Positions 44,759 to 57,645 of a stretch of 64,000 nt of DNA are shown here, piece by piece. Under the pieces are notes generated by a model. It was not told the DNA's origin. It ran no database searches and saw only the letters and a list, made by a program, of their open reading frames with translations. The DNA is taken from NCBI RefSeq assembly GCF_932526225.1, contig NC_064034.1, forward strand, positions 21,355,747 to 21,419,746, in the 5' to 3' direction. Each line of letters begins with the position of its first letter. Position 1 is the stretch's first letter. Both the position numbers and the translations under genes were made by a program. Source of the DNA: Nematostella vectensis (taxonomy: Eukaryota; Cnidaria; Anthozoa; Actiniaria; Edwardsiidae).

Positions 44759-45004
44759 CTTCTTTGTTTGGCCGACCTTGTCCCGTACAGCATATGATGT
44801 TCTCCTTGACTTGCTTGTCATGACCTGGCAGAGATACCTCTTCTCCAGGTCGAGGGGAACCGTGCATTTCACGGCTGTCTTATCAAATGTGTTGTCATCC
44901 TCCCTCGAAACTTGTACATAAGCCCCAATTGGTAGTTTGATGCCAAACTGGTGATAGCTTTTAATAAAAGTGCCAATTAGTCCCCAAACCACCTCAAATT
45001 CCAC
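44759..45004 (-). CDS. partial exon, weakly HIRAN-like
   Basis: Minus frame WGLIGTFIKSYHQFGIKLPI, GAYVQVSREDDNTFDKTAVK, CTVPLDLEKRY. The pattern IG..V.V.RE.DN..D..AV recalls the HIRAN fold, which binds DNA ends, and also a multi-copy cnidarian protein family. The 5' end is cut by a MITE that starts at 45004; a frame change follows after about 44860. Low confidence in function. Confidence 0.3.
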
Positions 45005-45161
45005 AGGGGAGTAGCCAGGATTTTAAATTGGAGGGGGCCCAAAAGAACCTTGTAAGGCATTTTCACCCTGTATTTCAAATAATGTCCCATACATTTACTG
45101 TATTTTTAACTGGTAGAGGGAAAGGTCACCCCTGTGGCCCCCTCCACTTGCTACTTCCGTA
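45004..45161. mobile_element. MITE (CAGKGGCGTA family), diverged
   Basis: Starts CAGGGGAGTAGCCAGGATTT and shares gggggcccaaaag and catttactgtatttt with the copies at 18406 and 62676. The right end is degenerate (GCTACTTCCGTA). Candidate 5-bp duplication ttcca/ctcca has one mismatch. Confidence 0.6.
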
Positions 45162-45769
45162 CTCCATATATTTTAAGGCATCCAGTTCCTCCACTCTCAA
45201 TTGAAAACTTGTTTCAAAAAACAAGGCTACAAGAAAGGAATTAAAGAGCTTTGAAAATATTGAAGATATTTATGATATTTTGGTTAAGATAGGAGATAAT
45301 AACAATCAAGAGGCAATACGAACATTTTAATATAACATTATTTGGGCAAATACACCTAATAACTTACGCCTTTATTTTTCCATGGCTTATTTCAACAATA
45401 TATCCCAAGAGTTCTCCACTAGTTATGCCTGCAAATAACATTGAAATTCAACCGCGAGCATATTGTTACTTCCATCACGATAACATAAGAGTCCTAGATC
45501 TGATGTTCTCTCCTATAGAGAAGATCGATTATTCTTACCTCTCTTTGCCATGACAGTTGTTCACAGATATTATAATAGAACGAGGCACCTCAAATTTCGG
45601 TTATTTTGCTCGCGTTTTATGGAACGTCCTGTCTCTATTCCTATGTCACCCGTCTAGTCAAGCCTTTGTTATATTGTCAAAAGTAGATTGACAGATGAAA
45701 AGGCGCGGCAAAAGAAGCGGGAAAATTAGACTTGGCCTAAGAAGTTAAAAGAAGTTTTAAGCGCTAGTG

Positions 45770-46791
45770 ATGTCTTCGCCGAAGCCAAGTTCGAGCCGAC
45801 CCGAGATCAAGTGAGTAAAGCCATCTTATTTATTTTTTGGGGCGTGTGATTAGGATTTTCTGGCGAGTTATCAATGCTGTTTGTTGGTATGTAGGAAAAC
45901 GGCATTGAATCATATCATTTTCTACTTTATGCTTGCAATTCATTACCAGAGTCATTGAAAAATAATAAATGCGAAGCGTGACCGATCACGGGGGGCAATA
46001 GAGTGATATTAAGAAAATTGAGCGGCACAGCTAACTGGTAGTTTTCTTACAACTTTTGAAGATATTATTGGGGTTACGGAGGGATGCAGGGCATACACAG
46101 GGGTTGCCCGCACAACCCCCTCCCCCCTCCCACTTGGCGGCCAAAAGTGGGTCTTTTCTTATTAAGGACTTTTTTTGTTGCTTACTTTTCTTTATTTGCA
46201 TGCAGCAGTGGCCTTTCATCTGCAAAAAAGAAAACCAAGCGCTCCAAGGAGAAGTATTGCTACATTGAAGACAGCAAGAGGCGTGCCATCACACTCTCTA
46301 AGAGAAAGGCAACTCTTTTCCAGAATTTTATGAAATTAAATATTATGTCTGGGGCAGATGCATTTATGATAATTGAAACCCCACGGAAACGATTTGTGTG
46401 GGGATCAGATAAATACATGAAGCTATATACAAGTGCTAAGCTAAGGCCCACATTACACCAGGAGATTGTTGACTTGACCGATACCTCCACTTCTGAAGAA
46501 GTACAGAATGCCGAGCTGAGCTCAATGGGCGTGGCACCGCTGGAGGATACACCACATAGAGTAAACATGCATGAAAGTCTGGCAAATGTCTTAGGTGTGG
46601 CCAACAAGACACTGCCACCAAAAGCAATTATTCCAGACGCTGTGGCTGGGGTGCTAAATGAGAGCCCACCAGCACAAGTTCTAGAGCAAGATGTGCCTCT
46701 GCAAAGGTTGCATCCACCGGTTGAGCTGACATATGTGCAAGACAGTGATATTCCACTTCTTTTTATTGGTCAAGAAATTGAAAGGGACTAA
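45770..46791 (+). CDS. MADS-box (SRF-like) DNA-binding protein, two exons
   Basis: Exon 1 (45770-45810) encodes MSSPKPSSSRPEI and two bases, followed by donor GTGAGT. Exon 2 (46206-46791) follows acceptor TTTGCATGCAG; the phase joins to give about 208 residues. Residues about 24-85 form a MADS domain: KRSKEKYCYIEDSKRRAITL, SKRKATLFQNFMKLNIMSGA, DAFMIIETP, then LYTSAKLRPTLHQEI, which parallels the SRF extension TRKLQP. The SKRK and alpha-helix positions used for DNA contact are present. The remainder is Pro/Glu-rich with no domain. The gene is intact and lies tail to tail, 335 bp from the stop of the minus-strand zinc protein. It is much more divergent than canonical SRF or MEF2. It may be a host transcription factor or the DNA-binding partner of a mobile element. 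The acceptor is a CAGCAG tandem, permitting a one-residue variant. Confidence 0.75.
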
Positions 46792-47126
46792 GTGCTGTCA
46801 TTATGATTTGAACTCTAGACATTCACTTGTTCAGCAGAACTACAGTATCAGTAGTCCTTAATAATATAATATATAAAAATATATATAATAAGATAATTAA
46901 CCCTTTAAAATTTGCAGCTGTACTTCTTTTATAGAAGAATCATTAAAATTCCGTAGTTTAGATATGTGTCCTTTCAACATGTTCCCCTAAAAAAAGAGGC
47001 TATGTACTATTAGTATTCTAGCTAATGATTAAGGCTGTAGGAGGGTGGCATTTGGGAGCCTCTTGATAAAAAAAAGGGGTGACCCCCCAGTTTGTCTCAG
47101 TGTGTTATTTTACTGAAGAAAACTAT

Positions 47127-50100
47127 TCACCCCTCTGAAACAGAAACTTTCTCTATGTGACATGCACTTTCTAAGACTAACTGCTGTTCAAGCTCATACT
47201 CTACTTCCTCACAGAAAGACACTAGCGTCTCTTTCTTTGTTGCATCTACCCTTCTCTTGAAACAGTGTAGCTTGTCCTTAAAATCATCCTTCAGGACATC
47301 AGTACTAATCAACACTATCTTATCTGCAATTCTGATGAGGAGTGCCGCCTTGGAGAGGTTACTGAGATCCTCAGCATTACTTCTCTCCTCCTTGGTCACA
47401 TACAGTGGTCTAATCATGATATCTCTTCGTTCTTTGCCTTTTACCATTTTGTCCACTAGCAGATTGTAGCGGTTGCTCATCAGGGTCTGCTCGAAGTCCA
47501 CCAGTTGGGGATCAAGCTCTTTTCTATCGATCGAGCAAAGTGGCCGTTTGTCTGTAGGCATGAGATAGCTGTAAAAATAAAAGTCATGCAAACAGGTTAA
47601 TGAGAAAACTGGCTAACGAAAATAATGAATGTCAGAAAACTATAACTGTATTTACCCAAAATTTGACTATACAAGTGTGCCTCCAATATTTTGTTGTTTG
47701 TTATTGATAGAATAAAGCACCACAAAGAAAACCAACAATGATAGAAAGACATTCTACTATGCTTGCTTTCGTGGTAGAAAAAAATAAGAAAGATGAAAAA
47801 AATATCGCTTTGTAGTCCACCATGGAAAATAGCATCATTAGCTACTTTTCCCAGAAATAATTAAAATTAAGATGTATTTGAATGACATAACTTTACAAAC
47901 CAGTCAGTATTGTAAAATAAATGCTATACAGTATGCTTCAAAACATGATAGATACCCTCTGTTTTTTTTTTTTATGTGATTTGGATATCCTGACTTAATA
48001 TTTAAAAACAAACATGCATCACACTGTAAACTTATAAACAGTTCAGTAACATTCAGTGATTATAAACAATCCTACATATTTTTTGCATTGTATAACGATC
48101 ACTTCAGAGATATTTATTTGCACTAAAATATGTAGATGATTAAAGTCTCATCAAATTTAATGCTACAGTGAATTTGTACCTTTCTCTCCGGAGCTTCACC
48201 CTCCATGCTGTGACTTCTTCGCCAAAGTCATACGTCCTCCTTGGAGAGTCATCCTTGGGGTCCCTCAGTCCAATAACTGAAAGGAGCCACTCTCTGATCT
48301 AAAATATTATGCAACTCAAAAAAAAATTTTCAGGCCAGTAACTAGCATGAGCCCAGTGTGCAAAGTTAAAATTGGAGATTTTCATTAAAAAAAAACTTTG
48401 AATAAGAGAAGAACAAAATAGGCCGGTAGTCAATGAACAAATAATTTCTAGTTGTTTTTGTTGTGGTACTTTATGAATGCACAACAGGTTTCAAAAAGTC
48501 TGAATATTTCTGCCTCGGAATCAGATATTTTTCCAGTAACAGACCTGATAATGTCCAGTAAGTGTATTTCCCTTCACAAGAAAAACAGAACTATATACTG
48601 TAAGTAATGACTTAATAGGTAAAAGTGTTTTGATTGCGTGATTTTTCAACGCATTTTTTCACTAGTACCTTATTAAGATTTCCTAGGTTCCTAAATATCC
48701 TTAGCCAGTCGAGAGCCACCATGCTGCCATGCTGCCAAGTTTTTGACTGTTTGTTGATCTCCTCAAACAAGCATCCATATCCTCTCCTTTACTCTTGTTT
48801 CCAGAGGTACTAATGGATTCTGTGCTTTGCACAAAGTCCAGCAGTTTAGGTGGAAAGGATGCCCTATCAATACTAAATAAATAATTTGATATAAGACATT
48901 CATAATGGTAATGCTGTACATGACCACAGGTTAAAAAGGATAACACAAAATCCCTGAAATGCAGTTAGTTTAGTGTTTAGTTAAATTGGTTTGATATCTG
49001 ATATGATATTTGTTGCTGTTGGGCTTCCTGTGGCCTGAGTCTGCGTTTGGTAAGCAGATTGTTAATTAGACTAGCAGCCATTTTGTTTAGCTTGCTTAAT
49101 TGTATGTAAGCATGTTTTTATGTTGTTAGCCTTACTAACTATGATAACTACGACAACTATTGCTTGAAGGGTTGCTTGAGAAAGTCACAACTCCAGGGTA
49201 TGTACACTAACATAGCTGTCAACTCACCCGCATTAGGTAGGTGTCACAAGATTTTGGGCCTCATCACAAGCCTAAATATTTTTGTGAGAATGTTCATACA
49301 TTCTCTGTATTCACCCACATTGGATCTCTTTCCACATATTTACTGTATTTCACCCGATTTCTGTCCAAGTTGGGTTGACAGCTATGCACTAGACACACAT
49401 GCCTCTGGTATATTTTGAAAACTAAAGCACATAAGTTAAGTATATCTGGATTGAAAATTTACAATACACCAATAGCTGCTATTCAACTCTACTAGACAAC
49501 TGCTAGTCTTCCCTAAAGAAATCTTATTAAAGACGAAAATTTGGCAGAGTCGAATACCAGTTTTTGGTGTACTTTTTCTTTATCTAAGAACATCTAATTT
49601 TCAGTTGAGGCTGAGCTGTGCTTATTCATGGAGCATTTTAAGGCTGAATATGTTCTTAACGATGTTCTTAAATGTATATAAGAATATATACAGTAAAATC
49701 AATAGCAATAATTAGGTTGTTACTAAAAGTACAATTTGATTCTTCATTTTAGAATGTATCAGGACTATATATAATGAAATATTTGAGCATGTTCTTAAAA
49801 TTTGGTGAAATCTCAGGTTGGACGTTTTTATAAAAAAGGTTCTTATAAAAAATGTATTGTATTTATTCTTCTGGTTTACGAACACAACTATTTGAGCCTT
49901 TTGTGTTGATAGGTGGAACATTTGGTGTAATAAAACATTCATTTGCATCTGGTTCATGTTTCCACTCCTAGTTAATAAAACATTATTTTTTGTTTCAAAA
50001 CAGGATAATGCAAGGCAGCAATGCTTTTAGAGCTCATCTTAATACATAGTTGTATAGTGCTTACCTGTCATACAACTCAATAAGAGCATATTTGGAAACT

Positions 50101-51468
50101 GAATTCCTGTGAAATAGGGGTGCGAAAGCCAACTGCCCTGTGTAGATGTATTGTGAGTTGTTGCGCCTCACCCCCATCCTGAACATCTGCAGTGCCATGA
50201 GGTATCTCCATGTAGTTGAGAACATATAACGATATGTTGGATCCCACCAGGCGTAAGCAGGAATCCATTCGTAAAGGAAGTGATTCACCGACATAATACC
50301 TCCTGTCTGCATCTGTGCCTTTACATAGGGAACCAACAACTCGCTGAGAATACCAATATGGGCCACCTTCATGATAGACATAGTCTTGTGATGGTCTGAC
50401 CCTTTTTTGGCAAACTTCTGAGCAGCCTCAGACATAAAGCCCAGTTCATGAGCAAGAGAAGACATGTACACATCCCACTGGACAGACATGATGCACCGTG
50501 CCATGTTCATCTCCATGTGAAGCTTCCCAATTCTAATAAAGGCCCAGTCAAATTCCTTAATGAAATTTACTGTCTCTCCAATATGTTTCTCCAAGAAGTG
50601 TGATTGAGTCTCGGAAGCCAATAACTCAACCCCACATGCAGAGCAAAGACGAACAGACTGGACAACATCCCTGGAGACCAGATACGGAAGACCATCCATT
50701 GTAATGGACAGCCACTCTCGTGCATTTGGGTCATTTGGATGGTACCGTTTTATCCTTGCAGCGGAGCCGACTTTCCTTAGAACTATTTTCACCGACTCAA
50801 ATGAATTTGGGTTGACAAACACTGGGTCTGCAGCTGCTACAGTGGGTGGATTGTCTGGATGGTTGCTCGATATGTGGGACCACTCATCGTAGACTTCAGA
50901 CAGCTGGTCTTCCTGGTAGACAGTTGCTGTGTTGCTGACCTCGTCTACCCTGAAGCCTAGATGGACCTCCTTCACGCGATGATCATACTGCCGTGTTGGT
51001 GCAACCAGTGCTGTCCCCAATATGGAGCTTCCATTCAGTTCCTTCTCTACTTCCTTTAGATTTGCACCACACTGCACACACTTTCTCTTCTTCTTGTCCA
51101 TCATGGTTTCACATAATGGACAAACTCTTTTTCCTTCCCTCACCCTTATTTCTTCAACCCTCTGGTCAATGTCATCCCTTGGAACACCATTAATGATGGT
51201 ATGCTCCTTGGCAATCTTGTAAAGGAGATCCTGGATGAGGTTTTTATTCTAAAAGAAAAACAGAAAAATGGAGCAAACAATTCACTGCAGAAGAAATCAT
51301 TAAGTGTTTGATTACAAGCTTTCTGAGTATAAATCATTCAATTTGCCAAATTCTACAGATCCTCTCTTTGATTCCTTATTTCAATTGTCTTTCAATAATA
51401 AAAGAAAATTCTTCATTGAATCCTGCGAGAATTGTGCTCTCAAACTGCAGCAGTTGTGATTTTTAATA

Positions 51469-51500
<32 letters not shown>

Positions 51501-53409
51501 ACATAGTATGGTACAGGGTTGAATATTTTAAATACCATAATAATGGTAAGTACAGGCTCTCACTGACTTTGACTTTTGGTACATCTGTGTCTTCATAATG
51601 GAAAGTAATGACAAATATACTCAATCAACATACCTCCTGCCGCAAAAGGTTATGTTGTTCTTGGGTGAGAGTGCATTCCTCCACAAGGTTAGGGATCATA
51701 GAAGGATTTTCCTTTGCAAGCTTGCAGCGGTTATCCCATTTACTAAAAAAACACCAATATAAAGTATATAGGTCATATTATGATTGCAGAGCAAGGGTAA
51801 GACAAAGCCACTTGAGGTAGGATTTTTAAAAGTACCAGCAGTTATGGCTTTACCAAAAATAATACTGTTGCTAAATACCAATTACAAAATCTGTACCCTT
51901 TTTTTTTGCACATGATTGTTTAGCAGAGTGATAACAGCTTACTACCTATATCCAAAATAAAAAAAAAGTTACATAGATGTTTTGTCTTTTAAGTTATGGC
52001 ATTAAAATTGCTTGGAGTTTTACACACACATCACAGAAGTGGACATATAAGAGAGTTAACTAACAACATAAGTATGAGGATGGACGACAAGAATGAACAG
52101 AGTGCGCAGAATGAACAGAGTGCACGTGACAAGGACAAAACTGTTTATCAGTGATATGTTGACACAATTTGTTTATATTTCTTTGGTGTCCTCCCCCCCC
52201 CCCCCCCTCTCCACTATAATAGTTCTAATGACTACACTTTACAAGAAAAAATAATAATTACCCTGGGTGTAATTCTCTGTCCTGCTGGAGGTTTCCGCTT
52301 GGATTCAAAGTTGTCGTGCACACACTTGTGAGAATACTGATCTGTGCGCGGTTTTCTTTGCGCACTGTCCACTTTTTTATCAGTACTTGGTCGTTGTCTA
52401 TTGCGGTCAGGAGGTCACCCGCAGGGTATTCGGGAATTTTCAAAGTTAGCTTGTCCAGCCATGCTTTCAAGCTTCCAAAAGACCCCCCAGGGTATAGTTT
52501 TCCATAAACATTACAACACAGCTTACTCCGCGCGATTGAATACATAAGCAGATTACACGAAAAGGAAATAGGGCCAATGAAGCCAGGATGCACAAGAGAG
52601 TAAAGTTGGTCATTGGCAATTGCTTTCCTTGCCTCGAGTAGGTTGGACGCCTCTCTGCTAATAGACAATTCCGGAGTAGACAGCCCTTTCAGAGCACTGC
52701 TGATTACAGAATTGCGCCTTGCACTCCACTCGGAGGAATCTAACGACACGAGCTTCTGTATGTTTTTGTAGGTTTGGCTACATCGCGATGCGTCTAATTT
52801 AATACCCTGTCTCTCATTGCGAAATATAGCCTCGGTTATCTGCAACAGATCAGACCTTGGTAGCTCAACAAGGGATTTGTCAATGTCCGACTTCGATATC
52901 AAAATAAAACCATGTCTTTCAGAGAGCTGCTTAGCAACTTTCCCAGCTTGGTCTGAGTTAAGGAACGGCAAAGATTCAGTTATAGTTCTTAAGTCAACAT
53001 CGGTACCATCCGTACCACCCTCGGCCTCTTCTCCACTGTCTGTATCTTCTTCACTTAACCCTCGCTTTTTTCCTCTTGATGTTGAAGGTTTTGCCTCGCA
53101 AAAACAGCCTTCTTCCGTATGAGGGGTCCAGCTTCTCAATATTGGTGGCTGTTCCTTTCCTTTTCGCTATCGGTAAAGTGCTCCTTCGCAGGGACGGCAA
53201 AGTAGTTCAGGGAAAACGTCTTCGTTTTCTTGTGTAACGTTTACACGCCAGTGCTCTTGGAATTCTTCTTTGAATAACACCTTATTGCAGTATTTCCTAA
53301 GAAATTTCCCCTGCCTTTTTGCCACAAACTTTTTCTTAAGGTATTTGCCGCAAACTCTGCATCGATGCTGAATATATCTAACGTGTCGTTGATTCGCGTC
53401 CTTCTCCAT
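47127..53409 (-). CDS. six-exon gene for a large zinc-binding protein of unknown function (two lesions)
   Basis: Exons on minus: 53409-52262, 51742-51634, 51248-50065, 48872-48669, 48298-48180, 47568-47127. Every junction has GT-AG and matching phase, giving about 1068 codons. N-terminus: HRCRVCGKYLKKK ... FPELLCRPCEGAL. A Ser/Glu-rich stretch follows. Exon 3 has CPLCETMMDKKKRKCVQCG (zinc ribbon), LCSACGVELLASETQSHFLE with H at +24 (C2H2-like), HMEMNMARCIMSVQWDVYMS, SDHHKTMSIMKVAHIGI, and YLMALQMFRMGVRRNNSQYI. Exon 6 is charged and helical. Lesions: in-frame TAG 53167-53169, and a one-base frameshift in exon 4 around 48775. The HxEMNM and RxGxRRNN layout recalls a multi-copy cnidarian family without assigned role. 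It may be a transposase-like or domesticated protein. Confidence 0.65.
51469..51499. repeat. (ATT)n microsatellite in an intron
   Basis: About ten ATT units in the intron between exons 2 and 3 of the zinc-protein gene. A poly-C run of 14 is at 52194-52207. Confidence 0.9.
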
Positions 53410-54901
53410 TGATCCACAGCGCTAATCTACGGCTTTGGGTCTTCGGTCTTATGACTGGCCCCGTACTATGGCTCACATTACAACTTCCGCTGTTTCAAAT
53501 TTCACCATACCTTGTGGGCACACATTTCGGCTTGTGGGGAAAAAATATTTAGTATGCCATGATCCTCATTTATCCTAGTTTAATCCTGTCAAGGTCCTAA
53601 GCCGTTAATTTTGGTCCATTACATTCAAATGGCTAATTTTCTAAACGTAAACATTACTAAACGAGTCAGTTTTTCAGTCAGTCACTTATAAATACAGACA
53701 ATTTCCAAAACTTTTTTAAACAATATTTTACTTTCTAACACAGGAGCTCATAAATCAAATACCACACTTGATATAGAGTAGGAATTTTATTGATATGCTC
53801 ACGATCTGCAACGCTACGTCTCGCTAACAAAACAAATTCCGGTTTCAAACTCCGCGCGGACATTTTGAATATTTGCATAATTAAGTAGCAAGATCGATAT
53901 AACCAAATCTGGTAATGTTCCGCACTGACCAAAGAACATTCGCAAAACAACCCCCAAATATAGAGACCAAAGCCAGAAGTTCGGTCTTTGAGTCGATCCA
54001 GAAGCAGTGCAACGGCCATTTGCAGTGGTGGCGAAATCCTTTTCGAGACCGAAGCACCCTGTTCAACATAGAGCTTTCTACAGGAGACAAAGGTCGACTT
54101 AAGAGAATTAAGGATCAACACAAAGATTGCAAATCCCTTCTTGGTTCATCAACCCTCAACGACACAGAAATCCGATTTGCTTGAAGCACTACTCACGAAC
54201 CTCGAGTAATCAACACTGATATGTGACTTATACTGATCCACGTTGAGGCTCCTCCCTCTTTTCAAGCAACTCAACCCTTCAGTCCTTTTATATAGCTTTC
54301 GATTAAATCCCAGGAAGCCAGTCCGATGAATTTATCTATTCACTAAGTCTATTCTATTTAAAAAAGGGAAGTGTTCGTTTTGTAGTCTTTGTTTTGACCC
54401 GAATGCATCGCATTTTGTGGGGCACTCTGCCAGCGTGCAGATGCAATGTGTTTGCGATGACTCCATGAAGTGGATAAACTCACCAACTATATTATCTGGA
54501 AATGTGGTGAAATACTGTGTCAAAATTAGGTAAGATGTTTGTGTATCTTTCCTCATAATTTTGAAATGTCATGTAAGATTATATACATAAAGACTACAAT
54601 AGAATTATTATATTGTCTATACTGTTCAGAATGATGCTTCATGGCCTTGAATCAACTGATCACAGAGGCAGTATGCTAATGTTTGTGAGGCAGCCCTGGT
54701 ATGATATGGAGATATTTGGCAAAGGCATAAGGGCCTGATATACAACCTCAATTAAAATGCCCCTCTTTGAATCATCGCCTACGCCTCACCCCAACAATGT
54801 TCTAGTGTCCTGTGTAGGATTTAGGGTGGAGCATTCAGCTCATTCACTTGAACAAGCAATACTACATTTGTTTGACTACACTTGTTTTTTTTATACAGTA
54901 A

Positions 54902-55014
54902 CTTGCATATACATGTCTTTAGTAGGGTGTGTGTTCATCATCTTTATTATTAGACATATAATTTATTTTGCTTTTTGCATGATATGCTTTTTGCTAAAGA
55001 CATGTATATGCAAG
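54902..55014. repeat. 21-bp perfect inverted repeat, 71-bp spacer
   Basis: cttgcatatacatgtctttag at 54902-54922 is the exact reverse complement of 54994-55014. It could be a tiny MITE or a hairpin RNA source. Confidence 0.85.
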
Positions 55015-56937
55015 GTACCAGGGCACACCAACTTGACAATTCCTGGCTATGTGCTCCAGAAATCTAAATCTGAAATAGACAGCAAGCCATGTTAGGACCT
55101 ACTATCAAATAATAGCCCCTCTCCATATGCCCAGGTTCCTAAAATGTGTATCTTTATTTTTACAAAATACTTTTCATCATGATGCATAACAACACATCTC
55201 GGTTTATGTACATATTGAATATACTAAATTGGTGACACATCTTACCTATACAACTATTTTGTGTAACTATTCAATAACAAAGGCAATTTTCCTAACCATG
55301 CAGTTTATTTTTCCATCATTGTGAAAACATATACAAAAGATGAAACAGTAAACAATCTATACAAGGTTTTTTTTATTCCTATGTTTTGAGAAAATGGAAC
55401 AGGAACATACCCCTAACTTTCTTGCTTGGAATTGGGAGTTCCATGTAATATTAGGAAAATGCAGATAATAAAATCAAGATGATTTGATGCATCCTTGAAA
55501 ATACAAACCAACATCCCCATTGCTCTCATAATCTGGATTAGCCTCCACATCACATCTTACTTCCTCCTTGAGACTGTCACTGTCATCAGTGTTGGTTCAT
55601 ATATGATAACAATGTTAGGATGACTATAGGCATGCTGCCTAATCAACTCAAACAATAAGTAGTTTTTATTAATGGTTTTCATTCTTTTATTTACTCTGGA
55701 TTACAGTATATTTGGGGGAAATCGTCAGGTACAGTGATTACATACTTACATTCTTTTCTATTGTGTTTCTATTGTAAACTGCATAGATTAGTCGGTGCAT
55801 GTAAAGCACACTTGATCACGCCTAATCCAGGTATTTTTAATAAACAAATATTAACATGTGTACTGGTAGTGGAGAGCTGGTAGTAGTAGGAGAAGTGGTT
55901 TGAGGAGATGCAAGCTTGGAACTTGGGCTCCAAAAAAGGAAGAAAAGCAATTATTATATTCGCTTTATTTACACATGATCTAAGTGCAACAATTAATGTT
56001 TTACAGGCATTAGCTTATTCTATTTTTAGAACATTTTATGCACTGCCTAACAAAACTCAAATGCCATTTTTTTCACTGAGAAGCGGAGTGGTTATTATGA
56101 ATACCATACGAGAAAATCGATGCAACTTGGGTAAAGATTGAGTAAAGCACTTCATAAGCGGATAAGTCTTTGATAAATGTACAACTCAAGTGCCAGAAAG
56201 CAAAAAACTTCTCCTTGGACTTAAATACGAGCGACACAAATGAAGTTGTGCACTCGTTTCTATTCATTCACGTCGTCGGTTATCTAAAATACGTAAGAGA
56301 TTGAAATAAGAAAGGGAGAAGGACCTACTCGTTACACTTTTTTCGACAATTTTGAGGATTTATTGACGAAAGAAAGCCTCAAACATGCCTAAGTCCGAAC
56401 GGGGAAACTTTAGCACTCGCGTAAAAGGGGGAGAAAATTATTTCTATTACGATTGAGATATGTATTTTCTGCTGTAAAACATTGTACTTTTTATTCTACA
56501 GATACCGTTGCATTTTAATTCGTTTCTGATAACAAAAAGACCAAATTTTTACTTACTTGCACTGTAGCTCGACTCATTTTCTGGTTAGTCGGGAGCTCCG
56601 TGAGGCACGTCCGCACGCTTTGATGTCTTGACTCGACTGACTTGATTGACAGATTTTTCGGAGCTAACCAGGGTTCCTCCCTTTTATAGCGCGCGTGCGT
56701 GTTTAAGCGCTTTAAAGCACATGAAAAAATGTCGAAAAGCATGATACATGTACAGTATACGTTTTTTATTTTGTTGTAGCGCCTTTGGTCATTGTAAAAA
56801 TCTTTTAATGTGGGTAATGATTCCTTCTTTTCCAAAGAAATCCCACACTTTATTTCATCGGCAAAATCTTTAATTGATATCCTCTGCAGTGACTGCATCA
56901 CTCCAGTCTGCACACTCAAGTGGTTGATGCCCCCTGA

Positions 56938-56980
56938 CTTGGCCCAAAGTCATCAAGTGTCTTGGCCCAAAGTCATCAAG
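56938..56980 (+). repeat. 20-bp direct repeat, two copies
   Basis: cttggcccaaagtcatcaag at 56938-56957 and 56961-56980, separated by three bases. Confidence 0.95.
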
Positions 56981-57645
56981 ACATTCACGTAAATGACCAT
57001 AATTCATCCATACAGTTCTTCATATTTGTTCAAAAATTGCATAATATAAATGTTAAAATCTTCTTTTCCGAAAATTTGCATGCATTAACAAATAATTTCC
57101 AGCATTCTTTTTCTGGAAGAATTCCTTGAAGTGCTGCGATAGAAAAGATATCAGTCCAACTCTTCCATTGGTCATCAGTAAACCCTGCAAAATCCCACTA
57201 TCTGATAGTCCAGTCAAATTAAGGTTTAACCCTGAACTAATTGCAACCAAAGGTTTTTTTGCTGAATTTAATTCAATGAGGGTTCCTTTATAACATATCA
57301 AAAGTCCCAAAAAATCGAAGTTTAGGAAAGGCACGAAAAACGAAATCGTATTTTGCAATACAAAGCTTGTATGAGAAACCACAGGAAGCCCAAGTATCGA
57401 AAATACGAAAAAATAGATATAAATGCGTCAGAGATAAAATAATTGCTAAAATAGTTTAAATACAACTACAGTGATTGAGAAAACATGATTTGTGACCAAG
57501 TAAGCATTTTTATTGTGAATTGTTAAAAAGTAAGGAATTTCATAAAATGCTCACAGTCACAGTGTCACTTCTTGTACAATACTTGAGAAATCTGTTTGAG
57601 AAAACTTGAACTTGGAAACCAAGTGGGCGCTTGATCTGGTTTTCA

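Larger units (their letters stand above)
53410..57645. other. intergenic; no gene supported
   Basis: Frames at plus 53915-54184 and minus 56515-56919 are open but match nothing I recognise; the latter lies downstream of a ccttttatagcgcgcg TATA-like stretch on minus at about 56680-56695. The 54902-55014 inverted repeat and a 20-bp direct repeat are listed separately. Confidence 0.3.

Noticed and set aside
53167..53409. RAG1-like N-terminus
   Set aside because: The CRVCG...LCRPC pattern is only a generic zinc-binding layout; nothing else in the gene resembles RAG1.
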